The position numbers were made by a program, and so were the translations under genes. From Psychrobacter sp. PG1 (GTDB taxonomy: Bacteria > Pseudomonadota > Gammaproteobacteria > Pseudomonadales > Moraxellaceae): a DNA stretch of 64,000 bases. The stretch covers positions 14,995-78,994 of the forward strand of contig NZ_JABUZG010000037.1 of NCBI RefSeq assembly GCF_014897815.1, read 5' to 3'. Under the pieces are notes generated by a model. It had not been told where the DNA came from, did no database searches, and saw only the letters and a list, made by a program, of their open reading frames with translations. Of the stretch, positions 46,177-55,398 are shown in pieces; the first letter of the stretch is position 1, and the number at the start of each line of letters is the position of its first letter.

Positions 46177-49100
46177 TTAATTTTCTATTTCATCGCGGGC
46201 AGGAGGTAACGGTGCAAGATAACCAATTAATAGTATTAAACTGCCTGCGCCGAGGAAAGATATCACCCGCCAAATCGCTTCTGTCTGTGACAGGTCAACC
46301 AATACCAGTTTAAGTACGACAATACCTAGTAGCCCGATGCCCATAAACCAAAGCGTCCGCTGCCAATAGCGACTGGCGACGATGGTGGCGACTAAAGCCA
46401 AGAGCGTCCATAAAATGGTCAATCCTGTCTGTACTTGCTCGCTATTCCATGCGCCGCCCTGAGCGCTGTCCCACAACGGTGTACCGATAAAGGCGTGTAA
46501 TGTTCTGACCAACATACTGGATATCAGCCAAAAGCTGATAAGCCCTAATATAATCAGTGAATTATCAGTAGTGAATATGCGCTTAGATTTGGCAGCTGCA
46601 CTTGATTCGATACTACTCTCATCGCGGCGATGTTGGCTCATGTAATATAGACTAAACCCAACCAATAGCGTCAGCAATGAGGTAATGTCGTATAAATTCA
46701 GTAGTGGGAAGTAGGACAGTCCCCAAATTACACCATCATATGACCAATTGGTAATGATGACCCAACTTAAAGCAATGGGCGCAAAGATAGCCGCGCAGCT
46801 CAATAGCGCTTGTTGCCAATCAAACCAGTATAGTGGGCTTTGCTTGCATGCCTTATTTGTACGCGTATTTTGCTTGAGATAGCTGGCATAACGATGACAG
46901 CACCATAATCCAGCCAATATTAAAATGGCTGGCATCAAGACAGCCATCACACCAGCGGAATCTGCGAGTCCATAGTGGGCGGCGGCAGCAATTATTAGAA
47001 TGCTAGCTCCTAGCCAGCTTTCGCCATCATAGCGTGACAGCTCGGAATGGTCGTACCACGTCTTTAACCACGATTGTCCGATAATCAACCAACCAATAAT
47101 TAGACCAGTCAATAGTAGCCAATCTGCTCTTTGCCATATTAAATGAAACTCGAATTTTTGCGGTAACTGTATGACGAGCATGAGATAAAAGACGATCGAT
47201 AAGCCATGGCTAAGTTGTCTGATTTCTATCCACGAGCGATAACGATTGATTGTCCAATATATGGCAAGGCTGATTAGAGCTGCGAGTGCAATCATGGTCG
47301 TCGTTGCCAGTGTCCAACTGGTGAACCACTGGTTAAAATCAAGCAGTAGCACTTGTAGTAGCCACGCTATAGCTGTAAAGGTCAAAAACCTTATAAGTAT
47401 AGGACTGTGCCAAACAAGATTAAACACGGTGCTGTGGCTGTTGATTGAGGTTAGCCATTGCTGTGCGGCATGAGTGCTGATCCCCAGTGCGTCGGCATAG
47501 GTCGCTATCGCATCTGGCGTGGCGTTTTGCTCTTGAGAATATGTTGAATGATTATCTAAGCTATCATTTAGCATAGCTGGCGAGTTGTTCGTGCGTAAAA
47601 TAAATACAGTGGCTAGATAAGTCATAGCCGAAATGGTTAAGGCCAATGTCGGATAATCTTGAATGGCGAAGACCACTTTTACCATCAGCATACCTATACT
47701 GATTAGCTGCAATAACAAACCAAATAACACTGACCACGCTCGCAATGAACGCCGTCCAAACCAGACCAGCGCCAGTCCTTGTACTGACCAGCCAAAGGCA
47801 ATCCATTCAGCATCGAATGCCAGCGGAATGACCAACGCCAAAAAGCCAAACCCTAAAGCCAGCATGCCTTCGGTGATTAAGGCATAACGTTGGCTACGCT
47901 GCACAAACAACCAGCCGAGTCCTAAATAAACAGTGGCTAAAATAGCACTAGCGATGGTTAAAGCGTTAGGAATGTCATCTAATAATGCCGCAAATAAACC
48001 AAAGGCTAATATCGGCACTGAAAACAGTAAGCCAGTATCAATAGGAAATACATAGCTATTATTTCTTGCGTGAACGCTATCTAAATGCTTTACGTTATCT
48101 GTCTGGATGATGTCTATTTCATTAAGGGTATTGTAGGCAATGATTTGTTGGGCGTAGCGAATGACGACAAACAGATATAGCAATAAGTGTAAGGTGACCA
48201 GCAAGACTAAAGACCAGCGCTGCGCCTCAATGACCGTGCTCAAATTCTCACTGATGCCCCAGTAGTACGCCAACCCAAAGGTCACAGTGACACCGAATAA
48301 ATTCAGTATTTTCCATGGGCGGTAATGCGCAATAATCGCAATCGTCACGTTCAATAGTAGATAGTAACTAAACAATACCACCAAACTGCCCGTGTCTTCA
48401 CTGGTCAAAATAGGCGCAAAAAACCCACCCGATAATGCCAATAAAGCCAGTGGAAAAGCGTTTTGACGCACGGCAAGGGCAATGGTAATCGCAGATAATA
48501 GCCCAAGCCCAATAAAGCTCGGTAGACTAGGCAAGACTTGGTAAACGCTATAGGCAAAAAAGGTCGTTAAATACGCAATCGCTAAGCCTGCGCCTTGCAG
48601 GGTGATGCCATAAGCAAAGCGATTTTTTGCCAATTTTAGACCTAATGCTGCTAGACCTAAACCGAGGATGCCTATCGCTAAAAGCTTGGACGCTATCGAC
48701 ACTTCGATATAGTCGCTTAACAAGCGAAGTAGTAGCACTACACCGATAAGTAGGACGATCACGCCAACGCGTACGACTAGATTACCGCCAAAAAACCAGT
48801 TTTTGATGGAGTGAATCAATGAAGTGACGATAGGTAGTGAGCGCTCATCCGGCTCTATGGGCGATGGTTTTTTTGGAGAATGGGCTGGTTTCGGGTGAAT
48901 CGTAGCAGTAGATAAAGGAGGTGCTGAGTCAAATAGCTCCTCGATAATAGGTTGAAGCGAGTGAGTCTCAGCTAGCGTTTGAGTCATTGGTTCAGTATGA
49001 ACGTCTACGTCATTATCGGCGTTATTATTCATAGAGCTGACACGGTGTTGCTGCGCTTGTAACTCATCTTGCAGTTGCGTGATGTCTCGTTGAAGCTGAT

Positions 49101-49182
49101 CAACGCGTCGCTTTAGTTTATTGTAAAAAACGATAATCACTACTAGACAAACAAGCAATACAAATCCGCTGATATCAGACAT
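46177..49182 (-). CDS. Large multi-pass membrane protein, DUF2339 family
   Basis: 1001 residues. N-terminal membrane helix, then a coiled coil (KLKRRVDQLQRDITQLQDELQ, about 23-50), a Pro/Ser/His-rich linker, then more than 20 hydrophobic segments from about 135 to the end. VVRVGVIVLLIGVVLLLRLLSDY and LGLKLAKNRFAYGITLQGAGLAIAYLTTFFA match the DUF2339 core. Family function is unknown; it looks like a polytopic inner-membrane protein. Same strand as the YlqF gene 136 bp downstream. Confidence 0.87.
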   Translation of the reverse strand: MSDISGFVLLVCLVVIIVFYNKLKRRVDQLQRDITQLQDELQAQQHRVSSMNNNADNDVDVHTEPMTQTLAETHSLQPIIEELFDSAPPLSTATIHPKPAHSPKKPSPIEPDERSLPIVTSLIHSIKNWFFGGNLVVRVGVIVLLIGVVLLLRLLSDYIEVSIASKLLAIGILGLGLAALGLKLAKNRFAYGITLQGAGLAIAYLTTFFAYSVYQVLPSLPSFIGLGLLSAITIALAVRQNAFPLALLALSGGFFAPILTSEDTGSLVVLFSYYLLLNVTIAIIAHYRPWKILNLFGVTVTFGLAYYWGISENLSTVIEAQRWSLVLLVTLHLLLYLFVVIRYAQQIIAYNTLNEIDIIQTDNVKHLDSVHARNNSYVFPIDTGLLFSVPILAFGLFAALLDDIPNALTIASAILATVYLGLGWLFVQRSQRYALITEGMLALGFGFLALVIPLAFDAEWIAFGWSVQGLALVWFGRRSLRAWSVLFGLLLQLISIGMLMVKVVFAIQDYPTLALTISAMTYLATVFILRTNNSPAMLNDSLDNHSTYSQEQNATPDAIATYADALGISTHAAQQWLTSINSHSTVFNLVWHSPILIRFLTFTAIAWLLQVLLLDFNQWFTSWTLATTTMIALAALISLAIYWTINRYRSWIEIRQLSHGLSIVFYLMLVIQLPQKFEFHLIWQRADWLLLTGLIIGWLIIGQSWLKTWYDHSELSRYDGESWLGASILIIAAAAHYGLADSAGVMAVLMPAILILAGLWCCHRYASYLKQNTRTNKACKQSPLYWFDWQQALLSCAAIFAPIALSWVIITNWSYDGVIWGLSYFPLLNLYDITSLLTLLVGFSLYYMSQHRRDESSIESSAAAKSKRIFTTDNSLIILGLISFWLISSMLVRTLHAFIGTPLWDSAQGGAWNSEQVQTGLTILWTLLALVATIVASRYWQRTLWFMGIGLLGIVVLKLVLVDLSQTEAIWRVISFLGAGSLILLIGYLAPLPPARDEIEN

Positions 49183-49335
49183 AGCGCTACCACACCGTTA
49201 CTCAATATTTGATGGCTTGATGATGACTCGATTTCAAAGCAAACACAAGTAAAGCGCTCATCAAGAAAAGGGCTAGCCCAAGATTATTCGTTCACGATCA
49301 TGGAGCTGACCTTGATGCTTTATAAACTAAGATAT

Positions 49336-49806
49336 TTAAGCGGCATATAATTTATGTCTTTCTGATAATGTACATTCACGCAAGGTTAGATAATTCACCA
49401 TACCTGAGACGATACCTGCAATAACACCGATAATAATTAAAGCTGAAATCAAAGATACTTCGACCGTACCTGCGTATTTTTGCCATAGTACAGCAAGAGA
49501 GGTCAATACCCCAAAGGTAAAAAATCCATGCTTTATCGTCAACCAAAAAGCGGTTGGGAAGAAGGCTACTTTTTTTTCTTTGATACCAAAATAAGCCACC
49601 ATAGTTAAAATCATGGCTAACGTAATCGATAAGGTAACGGAGGTACCGAGCACCGTGTCTTCATTATTGGTAATAGAGTCAACAGATATTGCGATTGATG
49701 AGTATGCTTTTAAGAAGAAATATTGTATGCCGCCGTTAATGAAGGCATTGATTACGCCAGTAAGCATAGCGCCTTTTAGCAATTTTGCGTTTAATGTTGT
49801 TGTCAT
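49336..49806 (-). CDS. Small four-helix membrane protein, unknown function
   Basis: 156 residues with hydrophobic segments at about 10-30, 52-72, 83-105 and 118-143. The N terminus is short and cytoplasm-like. No family recognised with confidence. The only neighbour on the same strand, 138 bp upstream, is the short-chain dehydrogenase gene, separated by a terminator, so it is probably transcribed alone. Confidence 0.65.
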   Translation of the reverse strand: MTTTLNAKLLKGAMLTGVINAFINGGIQYFFLKAYSSIAISVDSITNNEDTVLGTSVTLSITLAMILTMVAYFGIKEKKVAFFPTAFWLTIKHGFFTFGVLTSLAVLWQKYAGTVEVSLISALIIIGVIAGIVSGMVNYLTLRECTLSERHKLYAA

Positions 49807-49849
49807 GGTTTATTTTCCAAGTCCAAGCGAATAGGTTTATGCATAAAAA

Positions 49850-49879
49850 ATACTGAGTAGATAAAACTCTACCCAGTAT
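49850..49879 (-). terminator. Terminator after the short-chain dehydrogenase gene
   Basis: ATACTGAGTAGA (49850-49861) pairs with TCTACCCAGTAT (49868-49879) with one mismatch; read on the minus strand it is followed by TTTTTTAT. Confidence 0.75.
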
Positions 49880-49944
49880 GGTCAATGCTTAACATGCCCT
49901 AATATTTGTCGTTTATAAATTTATGATTAAAGTGATGGCTGAGT

Positions 49945-50736
49945 TTATGAGGTTGGCATTTTGCTTTTGTAAACACCGCCACCATTGACTGTCAGTTCAG
50001 CACCAGTAATCCAAGACGCTGCATTACTTAACAAAAACGCCATCGCTTGAGCGATATCTGCTGGCACGCCACGTCGTTTTAGGACGATACCTTTGACCAC
50101 ATTATCGATCATCTCTTGGGTATAACCGGCTTCTTCAGAGGAAGCACCATTATCTACTGTACCAATAATTAATGAGTTAAAGCGCACTTCAGGACCTGAT
50201 GCGACCGCCATACTTTTCACCATATTTAGCAAGCCCGCTTTAGCTGTACTGTATTCGATAAATTCTGGCGATGGTGTATTGCCAACCATGGACCCAGAAA
50301 ATACCACAGAGGCGTTTTCTTCTTGTTTTAAATACGGCATACATAAACGAGTCAAATGATAAGATCCCAAGGTGTTGAGCTTATACGCATTGACCATTTT
50401 TTCGGTGGTAGATTCCCACAAAGGCGTATTTGCACCCCAACCGACGTTGTTGACTACTGCAGAAATCTTACCGAATTTTGCAATAGTTGCATCCACCAAG
50501 GCTGCAATTTGCGTCTCGTCAGTAAAGTCGGTTTTCATGCCTAAGGTTGCATTGCCTGTTTCTTTTTCGATATCAGCGGCAATTTGCTTCACTTTATCTT
50601 CATTTAAATCAGCGAGGACAATGTTGCCTCCTAATGAGCTTAAAAACCGTGCCGCCTCGCTACCAATAGCGCCTGCTGCACCACTGATAATGATGGTTTT
50701 ATGATGAAAGTCGAATAGTTGTTGGATGGTTTTCAT
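49945..50736 (-). CDS. Short-chain dehydrogenase/reductase
   Basis: 263 residues, classical SDR. Cofactor motif TIIISGAAGAIGSEAARFL (a G-A-A-G-A-I-G variant of TGxxxGxG), D42 at the end of strand two (IVLADLNED), suggesting NAD; NNVGWG in place of NNAG; catalytic Ser in SGSMVG and Tyr-Lys in EYSTAKAGL. The C-terminal WITGAELTVNGGG is typical of the FabG-like group. Substrate unknown. Confidence 0.9.
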   Translation of the reverse strand: MKTIQQLFDFHHKTIIISGAAGAIGSEAARFLSSLGGNIVLADLNEDKVKQIAADIEKETGNATLGMKTDFTDETQIAALVDATIAKFGKISAVVNNVGWGANTPLWESTTEKMVNAYKLNTLGSYHLTRLCMPYLKQEENASVVFSGSMVGNTPSPEFIEYSTAKAGLLNMVKSMAVASGPEVRFNSLIIGTVDNGASSEEAGYTQEMIDNVVKGIVLKRRGVPADIAQAMAFLLSNAASWITGAELTVNGGGVYKSKMPTS

Positions 50737-50902
50737 GGTTTTACCTTATTATTAGTGAGTGATTAGAGAGCTATCAGCAAGTGGTGTGACCGATTTTATG
50801 AATCACGACTGTGCAATAACCATGTTAGCGTCTTAAATCCTTACTAATAGTAAGCCTTTGTAAGTGTGTAATGACCAATATGGATTTGTTTACGATAAAA
50901 AA

Positions 50903-50929
50903 AGCAGAGTGCGGCGGGCGCACTCTGCT
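50903..50929 (-). terminator. Terminator after the dienelactone hydrolase gene
   Basis: AGCAGAGTGCG (50903-50913) pairs perfectly with CGCACTCTGCT (50919-50929), and on the minus strand it is followed by TTTTTTTATC. 95 bp past the stop. Confidence 0.86.
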
Positions 50930-51023
50930 ATATGTTGGGTTAATAGATAGGGGTTAATAAATAGTGTGTTAATAACCTGAAAACAGCTATTGATATGCCT
51001 GATTCAAAGATTATTTACCTAAG

Positions 51024-51764
51024 TTATTTACCTAAGTTATTTTCCATAAATTCAAGCATGTTTTCCCAGCTTTGCTTGGCAGCGGCTTCGTTGTAGCCGA
51101 GATCAACATCATTTTTAGCAGCGCGCTCATCGGCATGTGGATTGGTAAAGCCATGCTTAGCGTTGTCATAAACATCGATAATATAGTCAACACCAGCAGC
51201 ATCTAGTTCTGATTTTAGACCTTCTATTGCTTCCATTGATACCATTGAATCATCGCGACCGTGAGCAACCAATACGTTAGCGGTGAAGTTTTTATCCGCT
51301 GGCTGTTTTGGTGTTGGGTTGCCATGGAAAGTGGCGACCGCTTTTAATGGCATGCCTTCGCGAGCCATATCAAGCACGACCTTACCGCCGAAGCAAAAGC
51401 CAATCGCTGCTAGATTGTTACCATCAACGGCTAACTGGTCGCTAAAGTCATTAAGGATTAAACGGCAGCGCGCCATCAGCATATCTTGGTCTTCTAGTAC
51501 TTGCTCCATCCACATATTCGCTTGTGCAGCATCGGTGGTCAGCTTGCCTTCACCGTACACGTCCATTGCGACGGCGGCATAACCTGCTTCTGCCAAGCGC
51601 TCGACCACTGATTTTGGGTGATCAACGATACCCCACCATTCTGGCGCTACTAAAATTCCCGCAACAGGATGGTCGTCAGATGCATTTTCTGGCAATGCCA
51701 CATAGCTGATAAGCTGGACACCGTTTTCGGTTGTACTGATTAATTCGAAAGTCTTAATTGACAT
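51024..51764 (-). CDS. Dienelactone hydrolase family protein
   Basis: 246 residues, alpha/beta hydrolase. Nucleophile Cys in IGFCFGGKVVLDMA, Asp in VLVAHGRDDSMV and His in NAKHGFTNPHAD form the Cys-Asp-His triad of dienelactone hydrolase. No chlorocatechol or catechol genes are nearby, so a general esterase role is more likely than aromatic breakdown. The last codons (NNLGK-stop) lie in a tandem 13-bp duplication (51013-51038), which leaves a second copy of the end just past the stop. Confidence 0.9.
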   Translation of the reverse strand: MSIKTFELISTTENGVQLISYVALPENASDDHPVAGILVAPEWWGIVDHPKSVVERLAEAGYAAVAMDVYGEGKLTTDAAQANMWMEQVLEDQDMLMARCRLILNDFSDQLAVDGNNLAAIGFCFGGKVVLDMAREGMPLKAVATFHGNPTPKQPADKNFTANVLVAHGRDDSMVSMEAIEGLKSELDAAGVDYIIDVYDNAKHGFTNPHADERAAKNDVDLGYNEAAAKQSWENMLEFMENNLGK

Positions 51765-51923
51765 ATTATTATCCTTTTTTATGTGAGGAGTTTTACGTTA
51801 TAAAGGTTATTTTTCTGTGTTTTTGCGACATTGTTTTTCTTACTTTTACTACCTTAACGCTCAACCTAGGCAAAAACAGCTATAATACTGTAACGCTCTT
51901 TATCAAAATGCTACGGCACCTTT

Positions 51924-52553
51924 ATGACACTAAACTTGTTAGACAACTGTGCAGCCCACCTAGACTCTGACGCAACTTCTCCGCTAAAATTCACGGAAAA
52001 ATCAGCTGTGAGCTTATTTCCTGACAGTGGCAATCAAAGCAGCAGCAATAGCGACCATGACAGTAAGCTCAACCACACATTGCGTCCGAATTTTTGGTCG
52101 CGCTTTGCACTGTCAGAACTCAATCATAGCGAATGGGAAGCATTGTGTGATGGCTGTGGTAGTTGCTGCTTGATTAAGTATATTGACGAAGATGAGCATG
52201 GCGATGTGGATGAAGAGTTGGTCGAGTATACCGATGTGACTTGCCAGCTAATGGACTGTACGACGGGTTATTGTCAGCACTATGACACGCGTCAAGAGCA
52301 TGTGCCAGACTGTATTCAGCTGACCATGGACAATCTGCCGCAGATGATGTGGTTGCCTTCGCACTGCGCCTATAAGCGTTTGTATAAAGGACAAAATTTG
52401 CCAAGTTGGCATTTGTTATTGACCCAAGATGCAGTGGTAACGCAGCAACAAATGCGTGCTGCCAATGTTGGCGTGGCAGGGCGCTGTGTTTCTGAGACTG
52501 GTATGTCTGATGAAGCGATGGAGGAGCGGGTGGTCAGCTGGGTGAAGCCTTGA
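51924..52553 (+). CDS. YcgN-family cysteine-cluster protein (UPF0260)
   Basis: 209 residues. The conserved core starts WEALCDGCGSCCLIKYIDEDE (C-x2-C-x2-C-C) and continues with VTCQLMDCTTGYCQHYDTRQ and VPDCIQLT, then WLPSHCAYKRLYKG. The pattern of eight or more Cys suggests a zinc- or iron-sulfur-bound fold; function unproven. The first 60 residues, rich in Asn and Ser (GNQSSSNSDHDSK), are not found in E. coli YcgN (about 150 residues), so a later start is possible but no good one is visible. Confidence 0.87.
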   Translation: MTLNLLDNCAAHLDSDATSPLKFTEKSAVSLFPDSGNQSSSNSDHDSKLNHTLRPNFWSRFALSELNHSEWEALCDGCGSCCLIKYIDEDEHGDVDEELVEYTDVTCQLMDCTTGYCQHYDTRQEHVPDCIQLTMDNLPQMMWLPSHCAYKRLYKGQNLPSWHLLLTQDAVVTQQQMRAANVGVAGRCVSETGMSDEAMEERVVSWVKP

Positions 52554-52632
52554 TAATACTGAGAGTTATTGAAATCAGTGAAATCAGTGACGTTGGTATT
52601 ATTGCAGGATAAAAGTACAATGCTACTTAATT

Positions 52633-53994
52633 TTAATAAGAAGCATGAGCTGCAGATTTGGCTTTTGCCTCAGCATCTTCTTGCGTGTCAGCCAATGGCG
52701 GGATAGGAATATTCTGACGAATTTGCTCAGAAAACTCGCGGCTGTTTTCGTTGCTATTAACGTCAGACACTAGATTGATTTGATTATTGAATTCTTTAAC
52801 CTTTGAGTTGATATGGGTACGCTCGTACCATGTATCCATTGACCACGGCTGTCCAGTCTTTTCTGGATTAGCGTCAAGCATACCGACATCATATAGATAA
52901 TTTGGCAGCCAGCCAGAGACCCAAATCCGATAATCCCACGGCAGGCGATCGCCACTGACGATACGCGCCATATAAAAAATGATATTGGTGCAATTACTGA
53001 GTAATGTGTTGTACCAAGCAGGCTTGGTATTCAATTCATCGGCAGCGGTTAAGTAAGATTCAAATAGTGACTTGACCTCGTGCTGCTGCAAGTTGCTAAC
53101 GGGAAATAGATAAACTTGCTCGCCACGCGCATTCGTTCGGGTATAAATAATATCGCGCTCTTCTGCGGCAATCAGGCTCAGCTCATAGCGTCTAAAAAAT
53201 CCTGCCAATGCCGAAAACGACTCGCCTTCTTCTTTACGAATCTCAAACGAGAAAGCAAGTGGTCTATCATCTTCAAAACGAAAGCTGACCAAAGTATGGG
53301 CAATTAGTGGACCCATCCAGTAAGAGTTGGTGACATCGACGCCAGATAGTTTAGACATATCAATGGTACGTGTGTCCCAGCGTTCGGTCGCCTCCGTGTC
53401 GGTATGCCAATCAAAGTTACGTACATTGGTTAGGGTCACTAAATTAGGGTTGGTTGCATCGCGCTCATAAGTGACCCTTTCACTTACCTCAGCCATCCAG
53501 TCGCGCTCTTGCTGGGGTTCAATAGAGAAGAACCAGCCAACGCCTACCAACCAAATAGCACCATATAAAGCGGTTAACCATTTAGTTACTGACTTGCTAT
53601 TTATGGTTGCTTTGTTGCTCCATGGTTTACTGCTGCGTTGTTTATGATCAAAGCAATGAACTATTTTTGGCCAATAGCGAACGCTCAGTAAGGCTGTCAG
53701 TACACCAACAATGAAAATTGCGGTTAACCAAGTAATGGCAGAGCCTGCCCCAAACTGATACCAAATCGCCAGCAATAACCAAACGGCTGACAGTAGCAAG
53801 GTAATAATGATGAAAAACTGTACAAGATAATATCGCCATGTAGGTGTCGGTTGGCGACTATTCGCAGTGTTGTTTTTTAAGCCGTGTCTATCCGAACCAT
53901 AATTATTTGGCTCAAGCGTGTCCAAGCCGTTATCTGAACGATGGCTGTGTGAGTGCGGCGTGAGCAGGCGAGAGAAAAAGGAACGTAGCGACAT
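52633..53994 (-). CDS. DUF4105-family membrane protein
   Basis: 453 residues from ATG 53994 (MSLRSFFSRLL); a TTG at 54033 would add 13 residues. Three hydrophobic segments (about 55-80, 88-108 and 135-155) precede a globular part with LISYRFE-like SFRFEDDRPLAFSFEIRKE and NTLLSNCTNIIFYMAR, which match the DUF4105 domain with its conserved Cys/Asn. Predicted inner-membrane protein with an extracytoplasmic, perhaps hydrolase-like domain. It is convergent with the YcgN-like gene. Confidence 0.83.
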   Translation of the reverse strand: MSLRSFFSRLLTPHSHSHRSDNGLDTLEPNNYGSDRHGLKNNTANSRQPTPTWRYYLVQFFIIITLLLSAVWLLLAIWYQFGAGSAITWLTAIFIVGVLTALLSVRYWPKIVHCFDHKQRSSKPWSNKATINSKSVTKWLTALYGAIWLVGVGWFFSIEPQQERDWMAEVSERVTYERDATNPNLVTLTNVRNFDWHTDTEATERWDTRTIDMSKLSGVDVTNSYWMGPLIAHTLVSFRFEDDRPLAFSFEIRKEEGESFSALAGFFRRYELSLIAAEERDIIYTRTNARGEQVYLFPVSNLQQHEVKSLFESYLTAADELNTKPAWYNTLLSNCTNIIFYMARIVSGDRLPWDYRIWVSGWLPNYLYDVGMLDANPEKTGQPWSMDTWYERTHINSKVKEFNNQINLVSDVNSNENSREFSEQIRQNIPIPPLADTQEDAEAKAKSAAHASY

Positions 53995-54255
53995 AGGGTG
54001 TGCTTTGGTGTGTGAAGGCTTTGACCATAGCAAAGTTTATAACGTACTGACAATACAATTTGAGTGAATTTATCGTTGAATGTCGGTGAGCCTTGCGCTA
54101 AAGTGAAGCTACTTTGATCTGCTCTATTTATAATTTAATAATCAAAGATCTGTTTTATTTGCTGTATTCATCCCCATCTACGTCTGTTATTACGTATTAT
54201 TGTTTTTACGTATTACTTTAATTGTTATTAACTAAAGAGGTTAAATCACATCACC

Positions 54256-55155
54256 ATGTCTGACGACACTCCCAGCCCGAGTAGTTGGTCGATGCGCGGC
54301 TTAAAACGCTGGCTATCGACCGCCCCCGAAACCCGTGACGAATTGATTCGTCTGGTACAAGACTCGCGCCAGTTCTTAGAGCCTGATACCGTCGATATGT
54401 TAGAAGGCGTGCTGGATCTGCCTGCGACACAAGTGCGCGAAATCATGACTCCGCGCCCGCAAGTGGTTGGGCTGCACGAAAGCACCAGTCTCGCTGAGGT
54501 GATGGATATCATCCTTGAGACCACCCATTCGCGCTATCCTGTCTTTGACAGTCAAGATGATGATGCCGTCATTGGCATTTTATTGGCCAAAGATTTGATT
54601 CCTATTCTTGTGCATATGGTGCGCGATCAAGAAGATAAAATCGATAGCAAACGTTTGAGAGATCTGGTACGTCAGCCGCTATATATTAGTGAGACGGCAC
54701 GTTCTGATACCTTGTTACGCTCATTGCAGCGTACCCAAGTACATATGGCGATTGTGGTCGATGAATTCGGCAACTTTGGCGGTGTCGTTACCATGGAAGA
54801 CTTGCTTGAAGAGATCGTCGGCGACATCGTCGATGAGCATGATGACTTCGATGAAGACAGTGATATCAATAACATCGTCGCTGATCCTGAAAAACCAAAT
54901 ACGTGGCGTGTGCAAGCGTCTACCGTGATTGAAGACTGTAATGATGAGCTTGGTAGTCATTTTGATGATACGGATGTCGACACCATGGGTGGTCTAGTCA
55001 TGCAGGCGCTTGGTTATGTGGGCGATTTGGAAGGTGAAAGCGTGGTGATAGATGATTGGAAAATCACTATTACTGATGTTGAAGGGCGTTTTATCCAAAA
55101 TCTTGAGCTCACCAAAATCAATCTTGATCAGCAAATATTGATAGGCAGTCATTGA
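54256..55155 (+). CDS. corC: CorC/HlyC-family CBS-domain protein
   Basis: 299 residues, no membrane domain, as in CorC/YbeX. N-terminal helix TRDELIRLVQDSRQFLEPD, two CBS domains (about 65-190; ILLAKDLIPILV and MAIVVDEFGNFGGVVTMEDLLEEIVGDI), then a C-terminal CorC_HlyC domain. Encoded upstream of lnt as in most gamma-proteobacteria. Linked to Mg/Co efflux and possibly to the envelope; the exact role is debated. Confidence 0.94.
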   Translation: MSDDTPSPSSWSMRGLKRWLSTAPETRDELIRLVQDSRQFLEPDTVDMLEGVLDLPATQVREIMTPRPQVVGLHESTSLAEVMDIILETTHSRYPVFDSQDDDAVIGILLAKDLIPILVHMVRDQEDKIDSKRLRDLVRQPLYISETARSDTLLRSLQRTQVHMAIVVDEFGNFGGVVTMEDLLEEIVGDIVDEHDDFDEDSDINNIVADPEKPNTWRVQASTVIEDCNDELGSHFDDTDVDTMGGLVMQALGYVGDLEGESVVIDDWKITITDVEGRFIQNLELTKINLDQQILIGSH

Positions 55156-55194
55156 TGTGTCGATAGCGACCTAAACATTGTTTGATATACTCAA

Positions 55195-55220
55195 AAAAAC
55201 ACGATTGCGGTCGTGTTTTT
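55195..55220 (+). terminator. Terminator after corC
   Basis: AAAAACACGA (55195-55204) pairs with TCGTGTTTTT (55211-55220), T-run continuing to 55222. Separates corC from lnt, so lnt probably has its own promoter. Confidence 0.85.
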
Positions 55221-55398
55221 TTGTGTTTGCTATTGGGTATTTGCTACGCAATGTTACCTATTAATGGGTTGAGACTGGTATCATGGGCGGGTTTAACTTT
55301 TAGATACTGTACAAAACACAATACGGTCTGCTTCAGCTTGGTTTTCATCTGAATGTTGACGCTTAAAATTTTGAAAAATATGGTTTTGGATAACTGCT

